From: a virus
Reading direction: 5' to 3' (one strand)
Virus record (IMG/VR): IMGVR_UViG_3300027749_000115
Span: 1-62,326 of that record
DNA: 62,326 nt
Shown here: in pieces, positions 10,301 through 22,600 of the stretch
Layout of the letters: the number at the start of each line of letters is the position of its first letter
Position numbering within the stretch: position 1 is the stretch's first letter
Notes under the pieces: model-generated
What the model saw: only the letters and a program-made list of their open reading frames with translations
Told to the model about the DNA's origin: nothing
The model's database searches: none
Program-made: the position numbers and the translations under genes

Positions 10301-10600
10301 TTGTGTATTAAATGATTTAAGAATTTCTATTTGATCTTTAGGAATACCAAGATCAGCTTGCATTTTCTTCCAGAAGAAATCACCAGAGATCTTGTTTTTA
10401 GCTACAGCATTAAAGAACTGATCAGCTTTAGGAGATTGTAAAATACTTGTAGCTTTTAATCCTGATTTTACTATTTCAGATCTACTTTCTGATTCAGGAA
10501 CATTTCCTTCATAAAGATCCCATAAAGCATATGCAACATCTTCTCCTCTAGATGCTACTAATAATTTCCATTCTTCTAGGTTGGTATTTGGACAACTCAT
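4352..10600 (-). CDS. Giant virion cargo protein (2082 aa) with PD-(D/E)XK nuclease-like domain
   Basis: The last of five very large genes, two bases after the RNA polymerase stop. The N-terminus (SCPNTNLEEWKLLVASRGED) is typical of crAss-like virion giants. Residues about 225-410 carry the spaced motif IGWFR ... EVQSDLFQ ... GYEKVLFPSG, known from large polyvalent injected proteins. Residues about 824-990 look like a RecB/Cas4-type nuclease: GHRFLE (His830, Glu834), GSRVDF (Asp906), DWK (Asp928, Lys930) and QMGQF (Gln953, Gln956). An EEIVH motif at 604-608 looks like a zincin site that has lost its first His. Hydrophobic stretches lie near 1610-1640 and 1937-1957 (LGLLLGLLAIVFAAAAA), compatible with membrane insertion during ejection. 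Expected to be packed in the capsid and injected with DNA. Nuclease activity is inferred and could act on host DNA, on defence systems or in recombination. Confidence 0.8.
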   Translation of the reverse strand: MSCPNTNLEEWKLLVASRGEDVAYALWDLYEGNVPESESRSEIVKSGLKATSILQSPKADQFFNAVAKNKISGDFFWKKMQADLGIPKDQIEILKSFNTQDRGELISSLLANYSYAVEINIAQESSTRYKDDLYGGFTNQDFKYFVNYKGEFIKKAVEPKLEINPNTGKSELIEPTQIKITKEEYEQSYYINMPTQIYSNLTVPGGTNYTENEIATPAITPSIKGHAQFATDKGIGWFRSDDEIYRTKPLPNETVREEMEREEKEKLSALKTRRILEVQSDLFQKGRDNKRLVGEKDEYDTKEKQEESNKNEFEEAKLKGDKTLDGDFSSAYTYDNTIYTHFKYNDVYVKQKSLANQKNINTTSNQFLQLLNQGSNWVTFFVKSIIQDSAKKGYEKVLFPSGNTASKVEGHTTLEEFKKQKEDRIAELEKEKKRYNFESLPSELKTKENQTEYDLQISSRDTEINQLKQELERVEKEGFGALKPIYNFYENTVKNVLNKQYGKENVKQITDEYGNTWNEVEIVPEREQQPILFQSEDMPASKAAEETLNTMRAAAEQMGIDIQDLFDYAKANPNVDVKNVNGLADLMKGAIAIAQGKENVALVEEIVHITTAILEQTDPKLITELISKIDRFKIYKQVLEVYSKKKEYQLANGKPNIRKIKKEAVDKLISEVVVHQSEGSTEFPELMEEETRNMIQQLWDIILDVLRGVYKKSNIDIFQTTASKVRSGEVGGTVADIKTDGVYFQVDNTVKAKIDNFYNKVKDYAKEMVYNPEIKDAQGNVTQKRGYTFKGEPVATTITEKIKKNKKFPERTPEQQAVDDEKKDWGSEGHRFLEKYFVTNLIDQDGYKKPVFGTSRIDSTLSLDLQKQLKNFAEELIASYPEGTRFLVEEMVVNTKEKGMIGSRVDFKAVYPVQKKDGTFDMKIDTLDWKFTTVDKTKYEDISRDKIKDWVPQMGQFVAIDYTYGATQNQIGKARMIPFIMNYNYRIPGDKKSGLVPESMEIGKLNSLEETNLYLLPVPILSETTGNEQVDKLITSLQAQWDKLYSKDVTFENKDKRIADLSELSKAIRFLHLKLDFEPLVNVGKTFLNNAADTLKEFNNIKFADLNDVELDKKLKDLISYKEGAQKYANLGDTFLSYYPRKELTKEGQKVVDDLTNISRATDNMLKVIDDLQKQFVVELAKREKFTTEETELSVLDAEVSIVGMSKSFLESSKLSSMIINLTTNLIMVAKKVVDGKVRKQIKQFGDALIPLEKEAKARGVKAFDMIATKSKDGMLLIKKINPEFWVKVNKAKEDKNKQFFLDNINLDEYNALAKTAIEQRTTDASKRQYASDPETNEKYKEYAIQAIKNALDITSESFNGYNDKTFGYLFNKSFKQDKNYSKEYIEMSKSKAALDVWNIFTKLNERAEGMGYLGEYKDSFFPLIEATILEKFYQTSSVLGQTKDFFQDFYRIKVNEEQQFSKNDPETGKVKLVIPKLFTKTDKAIEQLSTDLNRVGSLWIKSIEEYENKKNLESQLLTLYSIENAKGSVIIENGKVVFEPGSIKPKVNLNENKNADLLKVIINDYLYNLTENQNSLGNITISAAASKLGKTEEGAEKVEVATKKIISTANTWVQSLAVGLNVPIAIANWAGGQFLAAIQSGGFYNFWNDFEKNNVRVCTGQMSTIERGLLDLIHPLNEDVTMEERRSLAWKQGFKEYLSTWSFTDVMQVTNSFPEKKLQYANALSFIDNSIVIDGEIRNIRKYLKEQDRKTKYSLSDSERKSLESTFEKRVMDLKNAPNALKNIAKIEDGETVIPGVSDLNVAKFSLQVSEYARTLNGQMSSTNKAGYRRDTMFSSFMMFKNWIPKLVTARGMDIKKNVELDTWEYGRTRAFFKTVAFLGKSNITSMIDIINGTEKGLKILDELLEAKKIEHYKKTGQELEITQEEFYDLMREQLQNQVKELGLLLGLLAIVFAAAAAEPPEDATDAEKNAYKWYSKVINKISDEVSFYYNPISFESITKGSLLPSVGLLSKGLKIVQQLSLEGYGLATDNEKMMKDSHGLKYTLNIIPGLSQAQNQALAYLYPELAKEMGIRVSKESRSR

Positions 10601-10601
10601 A

Positions 10602-13600
10602 TTAACATTTATTATTTTTGATTATTTCTCCTGCTTCTATAATATTGTATCCTAATGACATAAGCATTTTTGTATTCAATTGATCTGAAGTGTATGTGTT
10701 ACCATCTTTTAGTTTCACTCCTTCAGATTTTGTATTTAACAATTCACGTTGTGCTAATTTTAATCCTTCTAGGAAAGCTTGATCAATTAACTCATTTGTA
10801 TTATGTGTAAAGTTTTTATACTGAAGAAGTTTTTTACTTGCTTCTGAATTAGGATTTTGTATAAATGACTCTACTACTAGATCTTTCATTATTTGTAAAT
10901 TAGCACGTTTACCAACTTCTGTAAGTTTAGGAGCTATCTTTACACCATATCCACCTTTAGCTACATAAGCATCATAAGTAGCTTTATCAAACTTACCATT
11001 CTTATTTGATTGATAAGCATGTTCTACACTTCCATATTCTCTACTAACTCCATCTACACTTTCATAACTAAACTTTCTTGGAGCTAAATTAGAAAGTATT
11101 TTTGTAGAAGTAGCAGATTCAGCTTGTCCCCAATATACATTTATTGTACCTTCAGGTTTTTTATTTATATTTTCTGTAAAAGTAGTTGAAATAGAACCAC
11201 CTTTGTATATATTTACAATAACATCATCTTTCACTTCATTCACTTTATCAAATCCATTATCTAATACTGATTGTTGGTTTGTTGTGTAGAACTCTTGAGC
11301 TCTGAATGAATCACCTAAAGCATTGATTGCTTTGTATACATGTTTAGTGTAAATAACAGGTTCTCCTTTTTTATTCTTTCCTTCAGTGATGTGAAGAAGA
11401 GGAACTCTTTTATTATTAGCATCTGTTGTATACACCTTCTGCATTAACATTTTATGTTGGTGATCTGTATTACCATTCTTTCTTCTTATTGTTCTTTTCT
11501 CATTAGAAATATAATCTTCATAAGAATAAACTATAAAATCTGATCTACCAGCTTCTGACATAGGACTAATTCCAACTAATTTAGGAATGACATTATTTCT
11601 TACAGCAGTTTTTAATGGCTTAACTAATGTATCTCTATCTAAATTAGATACATACTTATCACCATTTCTATCTTCTCCAAAATATAATTTAGCTCTTTTG
11701 TATGTAACTACATCACTATTATTCCAATTGTTTCTTTCAAAAACATTTAGTTCTTGAAACTGTGCTAAGTTAGGAAGATTTTCTAATATAGACAAGGTTT
11801 CATTATACAATCCTTTAAAATCTTCATAAGGAAGAAGATTAGTAAATGATATAGGGGAATTAGTTAATCCTGATTGCAATAGCGCAAGTCTAGTTAACTT
11901 ACCATATAGTTTTAAATTATCTTCTTCTTTTAATGTTTCTCTCAACTCATTGAATCCATATATAGTTAAGTTTTGATCAAACACTTTGTTATCTCTATTA
12001 TTTAATATAAGATTAATAGGAGCACCTTTTTTACCTCCTTTTCTATCATCTTGATCTATAGATAATGAGTTAAGAATAATGTTATTGAATAACTTATGTT
12101 CTGGTTTAGGAGCTATTCCTTTTATAGGATTACCTAATATAGAGTCTCTATAATCAATAATTTGTTCAGCTGCAGATTTCTCTGTTTCTGTTCCTAGTAA
12201 TACTGATGTTATTTTTGTATTAACATTAGAATTAGTTTGTACAGCCCAATCAAAAAGATCATTTACAGCTTTTTGTGAAAGCTTAACAAAATCTCTATCA
12301 GACATATTTGTATATGGTTCTAAAACATTTTGTAACACTTGTCTAACATTTCCTCTATCTGACATTAGTATTTCAGCAAAAGCATCTCTATAATCAAACA
12401 TTATATTTTTTAATGTTTTTATAAATGATGCATCAATGATATCATCTACAGAAGAGATGATTGTACGTCTAGCTTTTATTAATTGAATTATTTTCTTAAA
12501 TACTAAATATGGATCATTAAGATTAGCTGTATCATAGTTAGAAGCTTGTGATACATTAAACAAGTGAGAAGACATCTTAGCATATTTCAAAAACTCTTTC
12601 AACATATATTGTTGTTGTAGCTTTTGAAGATCTGACATATCTTTTTTAGAAACTGCATTATTATACTTAAGCATTTTGTATAACTCTGTCTCTGAAGGAA
12701 TACCTTTAATAGTTGTTCCTGATTTTATAAACTCTTTACTAGGACTGTAAGCATCTAGTTTATCTTCTATCATATCTTCTATATACAACCAAGAATATCC
12801 TTTGTTTTCAATAGCACGTAAGTAGTCTTTTATAATAGGTTGATTCATAAAATATGCTATAGTTTTAATAGGCACACCTAAATTAGTTAAGAACAACCAT
12901 GTAGAAGCTACATTAGTAGTTGCTCCAAGTTTAATAATCCAGTCACCTTTAGAAATATCCACATATCCATCAATAAACATTCCAGTAATATCTGATATAT
13001 ATTCTCCTGCTTTGTTTTTAATCCATGAAAGCATTGGTCTAACTTTTCCATTAACCATTGCAGAATTATATTCTTGGAAGTTAATGTTTGTATCTTTAGC
13101 AAATATATTAGAATTAGAATTATATCCAAGAATGATTTTATCTTGTTCATCTATTAAATCTCCTTCTAATCTATCTACATCTATATAGGTAACACTACGT
13201 TGTCTTTGAGCATTTCCTGTTTGTGCTTGTGCAGCAATACCTAATGCAGCTTTACCTCCAACAAAAGATTGTCTTAAACTAGACATAAATCTTCTGCTTA
13301 ACATATTACCTACATTACCAAAATCAGCTTTAGCATAACCCATTTCTCTTTGAACATCATCAGAAAGATCTTTCAATGGTGTTGCATCATTAGGTTTAAC
13401 TAAGTTATCATAGTTTAATGGATTAGATATAAGATTTTCTAAAGATTGTATATAAGCATTTTCTAAAGATTGTTTGTAAAATTTATCTACAACAGATTCT
13501 CTAATACCATTTTCTTTTAATGTTTCAATAAAGTCTGTTAATACATCTTCTTCAGTAAATAAACCTGCATCACCAAAAATAGCTTCTATAAGTTTACCTT

Positions 13601-16600
13601 CTAGTTTACCAGACTTATATAATTCTAATTCATCATTTAATTCTTTTATTTGTGATTTAGATAATAACTTACCTTCATCAAATAATTTGTAGAAATTATC
13701 TTTAGCTTCTTGACCAATTCCTAAAAATGGAACCACTCTTATTTTACCTTGAGAATCTGTAAATACATTTTTCAAATAGATTGATAATTTATCAATATCA
13801 AAATCCGATCCTGCTTTTCTAACAAGAGCTGAAGGAATAATTACTGAATCTCCAAAGTCTTTAGGAAGAAATTGTTTTATCTTGAATACATCAATAGAGT
13901 TTTGTTTCTGTGTAGGAATACGAAATGCTACACCCATAAGAGCTGCAAATTCTTTCTTACCCTCTGGATCATTATTAAAATAATCCATTAACTCTTTATC
14001 TGTTTTATTTGATTTAAACCATCTACCAATCATTATCTCACATACTCTCTTACCATCTTCATTCTTATAGAATTCTAGTTCAGTGGATTCATATGTAAAT
14101 TTAGGACTACCATCTTTATTAAATACTTGTTTACCTTTATCATCTAATACAGGTTTTCCTACTGCTCTTACAGATTCTAATAATGCAGAAGATACTTGCA
14201 CCTTCATACCTCCAGATATTTTAGGACGTACAATAGTTTTATCAGCTATAGAATAAAGAATGTTTCTAACTTGTTGGTATACAGGAGTAGCTTCTAATAT
14301 AACATCACCTTTTACAAATCCTGCAAAAGCATCTGTAATATTATAATTGATTTCTCTTTTACCAATTTCTTCAGTAAGAGTTTTAACTAACTTATCTCTA
14401 TCTTCTATTACCCATTTTTTATCTCCTTCTTCATTTGTAGTTTCTACAATACCAAGTTTCTTATATAGAGATTGTATACCATCTTCAATTCTAGCTTCTA
14501 ATAGTTTTTGATTGTTTACAATTTCATTATAAATATTCTTTCCTTCATTATAACTTGACTTATCATCAAGACCTAACCATTCAGAAAATCTTTCTTCAAA
14601 TGTAGGAAGCTCTGGCATAAAATCAATAGGTACACCAGATTGTAAATAATCCATTGTAGCAAGTTTAGTAATCTGAGATCCTTGTGTAACAGTTGGAGTG
14701 TCTTTAGAAGGGACCTCTGATTGTACAGCTACAATAGTAAATGGTATATTACTTACAGCTCTTTTAACATTATCAGGTAAGTTACCTTTCTTTTCTCTAG
14801 CATCTTCAAATGGTGTATTATCAAACTCACCTTTTGCATTATATAAAGGAGATATCTTTTCTGTTCCCACTTTACTTCCTGAAGCAAATACAGCATAATC
14901 TATATTCTCTTTTTGCATCTTGTTATATAACTTGATTGCATTAGAATCAGGATTTAACTCATAAAGTATTCTAAATGATAATGGAGCAAGTGCAAATTTG
15001 TGAAGAACAATATCATTGTAAGTTCTACCATTATCTTTACTTCCTCTAACAATAGGTTTAATAGGTGTGTATGTATCTTTGATTCCTGGATTACCTTTTA
15101 GGAATTTTTTAATAGTAGTTTCATTAGCACCTGATTTAACTAATTCTTCAAATGCTATATCAAATCTATATTGTTTTTCATTATTAGCTGTCCATGTACC
15201 AGCTCTTAAAGCAAACACTCTATATCCTTTAAGTGTAATTAATCCACCACCATCTGTTTCTTCATAAGGAACATCATATCCTAAGTTTTCATTTGTACTT
15301 AATACATCTTGTAAAGCTATAGATCTAAAATGATCTTGTGTCATATCTGTATAACCAATATCACCAGGTTTAAATCCTTTGTTATAAAGCTCATTAAGTC
15401 TAGCATCTATTGCTTGTGAACTAGGAACTAATGGTTGTCCAGGAGATGTAAAGTTTTTAATACGTTTAAGCTCATCATTATATTGATAAGGATCTGAATA
15501 TAAAACTTTATGCATTTCTATATTAGCTATCATATAGTTAATAGTTAATGCTTTTAGTTTTGAGTTTAATCCTTCTTGTGTAATAGTTTCTTCTTTATTA
15601 AACAATGCCACCTTATCTATATTAATTATACTATCTTCTGTAGTGATAATATCATATGCTTTTAATAATTCTTCTGTATCTGCTGTATCTTGTTTAATAA
15701 ATGCTTCCACTGCAGAGTTTATAGCTTGTGCATTATCTTTATACAATTGCTCAGCATCAGTTTCATCATTAATTTTATTTGCAATCTTTTTATGCATCTC
15801 TTCTCCTAGAATAGCTTTGAAGAAACGAAGATCTTTACCATTATTTTTTGCTGTATTTCTATTCTCTTTAACAAGTTCCACTTCAGACACAAAATAATCT
15901 TTGAATATATCTAAATAGTTCTTGTTAGATAAATCACTTTCTGAAACAAATGGATCTTTTTGATTAAACATTCTAATAGCATGTTCAAGAGAAGCATCGC
16001 CAGGAACAAGATTCATAAATATACCAGATATATTAAGATTTAATTCTTGAATAAGTCTTTGTCTATATGTAACTTTAGAAGCTTCTTTTTTCTTACCAGT
16101 TTGTTCATCTACTATACCATCTACAATAACAGGTTTTCCAATATCTTCAGTACCAGCTCTACGTTTTCCTGTACTATCTGGTCCAACTATATCAAACATC
16201 TTTCTTAATAGTTGACTTCCTTGTACAAATACATCATTACCTGCAGCTAAGTAAGCAAACCTTTTATATCTAGGATCGTTTTGTAACTCTTCTATATTTC
16301 TTAATTTAGATAGAGTGTTATGTAAAGCACTGATAAGATTAGTTCCAATGAATGATTGTGTACGTTCTCCATTAATATTGAAATATGTAGATTGAAATTC
16401 TGTATTATCAATAACAGCTTTTACAATAGCAAGTCTAAGTAAATCTCCATCAATGTTTAATGTTTTAGTACTAATAGATTTTATACCACCATCTTCTTCT
16501 ACATCATTATTGTTTTCATCTTTAACAATCTTACTATCACCCACCTTAGAAAGTTCATTTTTAATATCACTTACTGATTTTTTAAATGCTGCAAGTTGGT

Positions 16601-19600
16601 CTGGTTTCAAATCTACAAGATCTCTTTCATTAAATTCTATACCAAGTTGTTTAAGAAAATCAGTATATGGTTTTAATAAACTTCCATCAAATGATAATGC
16701 TTTTAAATTATCTTTAGCATAATATTTACCTGTAGAAGAAACATATCTAAAATAGATAGATTGATCATTCTTTAATGTAGATATAATGTTATTAATCATT
16801 TCTTTTTTAGCTGATTTAGCTGCACTACTAAGCGTAGAATTACTAACAACTACATCACCATCCTCTTGTAAGAATACAGTGATTACATCAGGGTTTTGCA
16901 TACTTATAGATTTCCATAATGCTGAAGCTAATTGAAAATCATGTTCTTGTATAGTGTTTATATCTAATCCTACATCAGCTGAGTTACCTGTTAGTCTTCT
17001 AAATAAAGCATTGTAGTTAGGATTGTTTTCTGCCATTGTTTTAAGTCCTAATAACATATCTTCTATATCCATAGAACCATGTAACTTAGCTTTTAAATCA
17101 ATGTGTATTTGTTCTGCAGGGATAAGTGTAACTCCTCCTATAGAAGAAGGTTGCCAATTTATACTTCCATCTACCATTTCTGTAATAGGAATAGTACTCA
17201 ATACAAGTTTCAATGCAGCATTAGCTTTTCTAAATGAATCTATTTTGTTAGCTGCTTCAAATTCTCCTCTACCAGTATTCTCTTCACTGTTTAATATGTC
17301 TTCATCATTCTCATCAAATTGAACATCAAATGTTTTTAAATGTGCTTTATGATTAGCAGTGATTTGAGCCCATTCATTTTGAATGTTAATAGATAAAGAT
17401 TTATTATTATTTATTAATCTTGTAGCTTTCTCTTGTGTTGTTTTTCCTTCTGCTACTAATTTAGCTGTTAACTTGTTTTGTTTAGCAAGAAGTTTTAATA
17501 TACCTAGTTTTAATTCTGGATACAATTCAGATTCATTTAAATCATTAACAGTGAATACACTCTCATTATTAAGAGATAGTTTAGTCAATGTCAAGAATGT
17601 CATGTGTTGAATTATATCATGCATTTCAATCTCAGGAATTGTTAATGATCTCATTTCAGAATCAGCTGTAGCTTGAGCATCTTCAATATCTATAATTCCT
17701 TTTTTAGCATATGATAATTGTGATTGATAAGGATTAAATTGTGCATAATACCCATTACCAATATTATTAAATAATTCTTTGGTATTACGTTGAGCAGTTT
17801 CTCCTGTAAAGAAAGCTTTGATGAAATCTATTAATTGAGAAAACAATCTACCTATTAAAGTTTTTGATTCTTTTGGAAGTCCTAGTTTATCTTTAAGAAC
17901 TGCTTCTCTAAACTCTTCAGCTAATTGTTCTTTGATTTGAAAAGCTGTAGCATTTTTATATTCAATAGTTTTACCAGACTCTCTATCTACAAATGTTCCT
18001 TTTCTTCTTTTGAACTCATTAATAATAGCTTGTTTTTGAGCTGGTCCAGCAAACATTTTCCACACAGCTTCAAACACTTCATGGTAAGCTGTTCCTTCTT
18101 CTGCACCTTCATATACATATATAGCAGCATCATGAAGCATACCCCATGCTTGTCTACCGTTAGTACCTTTTATTATATTTTTAGTTCTATAGAAAGGAAT
18201 GTTAGGAAGCATTTTAGCCATTGCTTCTTCCACTTTATTCCATTGCTCTGGTTTAAATTGATTAAGTTTATCAATAAGCTGAGCAACTCTCATTGCACTT
18301 GTATCTACATCATCATCATCTAAATCATCTAAATCAATAAAATCTGTAGGAAGTTCAGTTGTAACTTCTTCAGGAGTAACTACTTCTTCTTCTACACTAC
18401 CTTCTAAAGCAGCTAGTTTAAATTCTATAGCATAAGGATATTGTCCTACTAATTTATCTGTTACTTCTTTTTCCCATCCTTCTTTTTGCCAAGTAGCATC
18501 TTGGTATTCTTTTGTAAAAGGAGCAACTTTTGTAATTTCAGTATAAACAGTTCTACCTTTTTTATCTGTCATACGAATAACCTTACCAACTAAATCTTCA
18601 ATTTTAGTAAGACCATAGTCTTTTAACATTCTTTGTATATCAGTATTAGCACGAGTAGTTCTAGTTCTATCTCCAGAAAGAATTAAATCCATAGTAGATT
18701 TACCTTCAAACTTAGATTGCATTTTACGTCCACCTTGACCATCTGCAAAGTTTTGTTCAATAGGAGTAAGTTTATCAGCTTCAGCTTTCTTAGCTTCTAT
18801 ATCAGAGGTAGAAGCAGTTGTTAACTCTGGTCCTGTAGGTGTGCCATAAGGTGTTGTTGGAGTAAATGTAGCAGCTGTAGGAGCTGGAGCCTGAGGAGCT
18901 TCATCAGCTATTGCTGGTTGAACAGGAATCATTTCTGCCACTACTTGTGGAGCAACAGCTTCAAATATTTTATTTAAAGAAACTGCTTCTGCTATATTTT
19001 CACCTACTGCTGATACAAAAGCTGAAATACCATTAGTATTATCTGCTACATCAATATATGTTACTACTTTATTATCTTTAAGAACATTTAAAAATTCTTT
19101 AGTCAATCCACCATTTTCATATAGACTAGTGAAATCTGTAAGTCCTTTTAAAAACTCTGATATTTTACTAATATCAAATGTAAAGTTTATATTATATATA
19201 GGAGTGATGCCACCTTTACCATCTGGTTTTCCACCTATAACAATTTTGTTTTCTGTTGTTCCATTTAAATCATATTTACCAGGAGTGGTAGGTTGTTGCT
19301 GTTTAACAACTGGTGTAGCTACAGGGGCTTGTGCAGTGGCAACAGGTGCTGGTACAACCATTGCAGGAGCTGCTACAGGTGCTGCAGGTACATTATATTC
19401 CACTGAACTATTTAATGTAAAATAAACACCTTTTCTATTTGTATCTTCTGCAGATGTTAAAGGTCTTACTTGTGTAGTAAGAGGAATTTCTTTTCCTGTT
19501 CTCTTACCTGTAATATTTCCATCTTTATCTACAATGTTTGATGATAATAAATATGTTTGGTAATTAGGCCATGTTCTTGTAACAGGGTTACCTAAGTTAT

Positions 19601-22600
19601 CAAATCTTAATATCTCATCATAAGGAGCATTGTAATTATCAATGTTTACTTTTTTAGCATCTGTATTAGCATACATTTGCTCTAGCAATCCAAGAATATC
19701 TTGTTTACTATTAATTAAACCTTGAGGAGTAAAATCAAAATAACTTTGAGAATCTTTTTGAAGACCAGACATGAATAACTTCTTAACTGGTTTACCATCT
19801 ACTAATACATTATCAAACCAAATATTGTTATATCCAGCAGGTTTTCTCTTTCCTTCTTTATCTTTTGCAATACCCCAATATACAACACTCTTTAACCAGT
19901 TTAAAATATTCTTATTAACATCTTCTTTATCATTACCATATAATGATCCATTTTCAGAAGCATTTTTAGCTAAGTTTAACATAGCATCAAAAATAGTTTC
20001 TGATTCTGTTTTACTAAACTTCTTATTAAATAATCTAACAAGTCCTTGTCCTGGTATACGTAAGAACACTCTACCTTTAGGAGATTTAAAAGAAACATTT
20101 CCTTCAGACTTATCATCATTAGTTGTAGCAACAGTGATAACTGAATCTCTATTAAGAATACCTTTATCTAATAATCCAGCATCTTGTGCAGAAGTTCTTG
20201 TAGCAGTATCATTAACAAATTCTTTCTTTGCATCATCCCACACCTTAACAAATTCTAAATTACCAAAAGAGGTCTTAAACTTTTGTCCTTTCTTATCTAA
20301 TTTTGTATTAGCTAGTTGTGCATCTCTCCATGCTTTGTATTGTTCTTTAAGAGAATCTCTTTCATATTGAGGAACAGTGTCTCTAAACATAGAACCAACT
20401 TTACCATCTTTTCCTTTAGAAGTTAAACTAGCAGAAGGAAACACTTGAAAGATTGCATTATTATAAAGTCTTTTGTTATAAGCTTCTTGTGTTTCTTCAG
20501 TAGATTTTCCAGGAATAAGTTTTCCATTCTTATCTACTAGTTGTCCATTCTCTGTTACAACTAAGAATATAACTTCTTTTCTAATCTCTTCTCTTCTTGC
20601 AGGACTAAGTGGCTTAGAATCTTCATTTAAGAAGTTATCTGTTAATCCAATAAGTATTTGATCTTCTGTATTAGCTGTTACAATAGTTCCTCTTAAATCA
20701 TCTGCATTATCCATACTAGACACTCTAGCTCCAAAGTGATTAACTCTTGCAGCATATCCTGGAAGAGGTCTCTCTTCTGTATCTTCTGTAAATGGTTTAG
20801 TACCTCCTACAACAGCAAGTTTATCTTTCTTAGCTTCTTGCTCATATGGTTTTGTACCAAAAAAGTTTTGTACACTTCCTGTTAATGTACCAAGAAGTTC
20901 TTGCCCTAATTTTACATTACGTTCCATTTGTTTAGCTTCTGCTTCTTGCTTTTTATATTGTTCAGCAATAGCAGAAAACTTATCTAATACAAGAGACTTA
21001 GCTTCAATTTCTCTACTTAGATTTTTAAATTCTTCTTGCATAATATCAAGATGATCTTTCAAATCTTCTATACGTTTTTCACTAGGAGTTATATCTCCAT
21101 CTTCATGAAACGCTATTAAGTCATTTAAATCATCAAGCTCACTTCTATAATTAGGTTTTAACTTTAAGAAATTTGGATTATTTTTTAAGAAATCAACCCA
21201 GTCTTGTCCCATTAATCTAGGAACATCAGGATACTTACTTTCAAATTTTTGAATAAAATCTGAAAGCATATTTATAATAAAATCAAAAGCTTTCTGTGCT
21301 TGACTAAGTAATTTAGAAACAATACTAATTTGTTTAGCTGTTTGTTCTCTCAACACTTCTAAATTAAGAAGATCATCTTCTAAGTCATTTTTAAAATCAT
21401 AAAAATTAGTAGCAGTGGTATCTATATTATCAACAAGATTAGAAATATAATTTATATTAAAATCTATATCATCAAGATCAGACTCAAGAGTTTTAATCTC
21501 ATTCTCTAATTGATCTTGCATTCTAGATAACCTCATAGCATTTTCTAATGCTTTTTTAGTTACAGTGTTAAATTTTATTCCTTTCTTAAATCTATTATCA
21601 ACTTTAGCATTTTCTTCTATTTGTTTTTTTAATGCTTCAAGTTCTTTGTTTATATTCTCAAGAGCTTTTTGTTTTTGTTCAAGAGCTTTTCTAGATTGAT
21701 CTTGTGACTTAGATAAGTCATCAAAAAGTTCATTCAATATAGCAAGACGTGCTTCAAGTTTAGATTTTAAACGTGGGTCTTCTTGAGCAGTGTATTCATC
21801 TTTTGCTTTTTGTTGAACTGCAGTTAATTCTCCAACTTCTGTAATCATAGGTTGTGTAAAACCTTTCTTTTTATTTGCTTCAGTTAATTTAAACTGATCT
21901 CCTGTAACTTCAATTTCTTTAATCTCTCCTTTTTTATTTTTATACTTGAAGAGCATTTGATCTGTTTCAGGATCATATTCTATTCTACCTTTTTGTTTAC
22001 CTCCTTTATCTTTACCAAAGTTGAATTCATACACCATGTTCCAATGTTCCATATAGAACTTGGCTTTTTTGTTTTTCAATGTAGAATCAACCTTTCCAAG
22101 ATTGTATCTCTCTAATGTAGATTCTTTTAAATCATGGATAACACCATCAGAATCTTGCACTTTGATTGTACCATCTTCATTCTTACCTAATACAACCATT
22201 CTAGGAGCACGATATACTTCATGTCCTTTCTCATCAAGATCAACCACTTTTCCTAAAAAGTATTCAGTACCTATTTCAATATCTCTAGGTCCTCTCTTAG
22301 TCTTAATAGAGATTTTTTCTTTAGTTTCTCCTGTATCTTCAGGAGTTTGAAACTCTTCTCTTTGTTGAATATACTTACTTGGATTATTTATAATATCATT
22401 ATAGTCTTTAAGATATTCTTTTCTTCGCATTGCTAACTCAACAGAATCAGTTAAATCTTGTTTAATTTCTTCTGTATTAATTTGTGGATTAGCATCAAGC
22501 TCAGATAATTTATCAGCAAGAGCTGTAGATTCTGGATTAGTTAACTCTTCATTAATAACAGATTGTACATCAATTCCATTACTTACAGGAAGAGCAGATA

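Noticed and set aside
12908-13150. Minus-strand frame inside the RNA polymerase gene
   Set aside because: It overlaps the 4692-residue frame in another phase, is Leu/Ile-rich, and has no domain.
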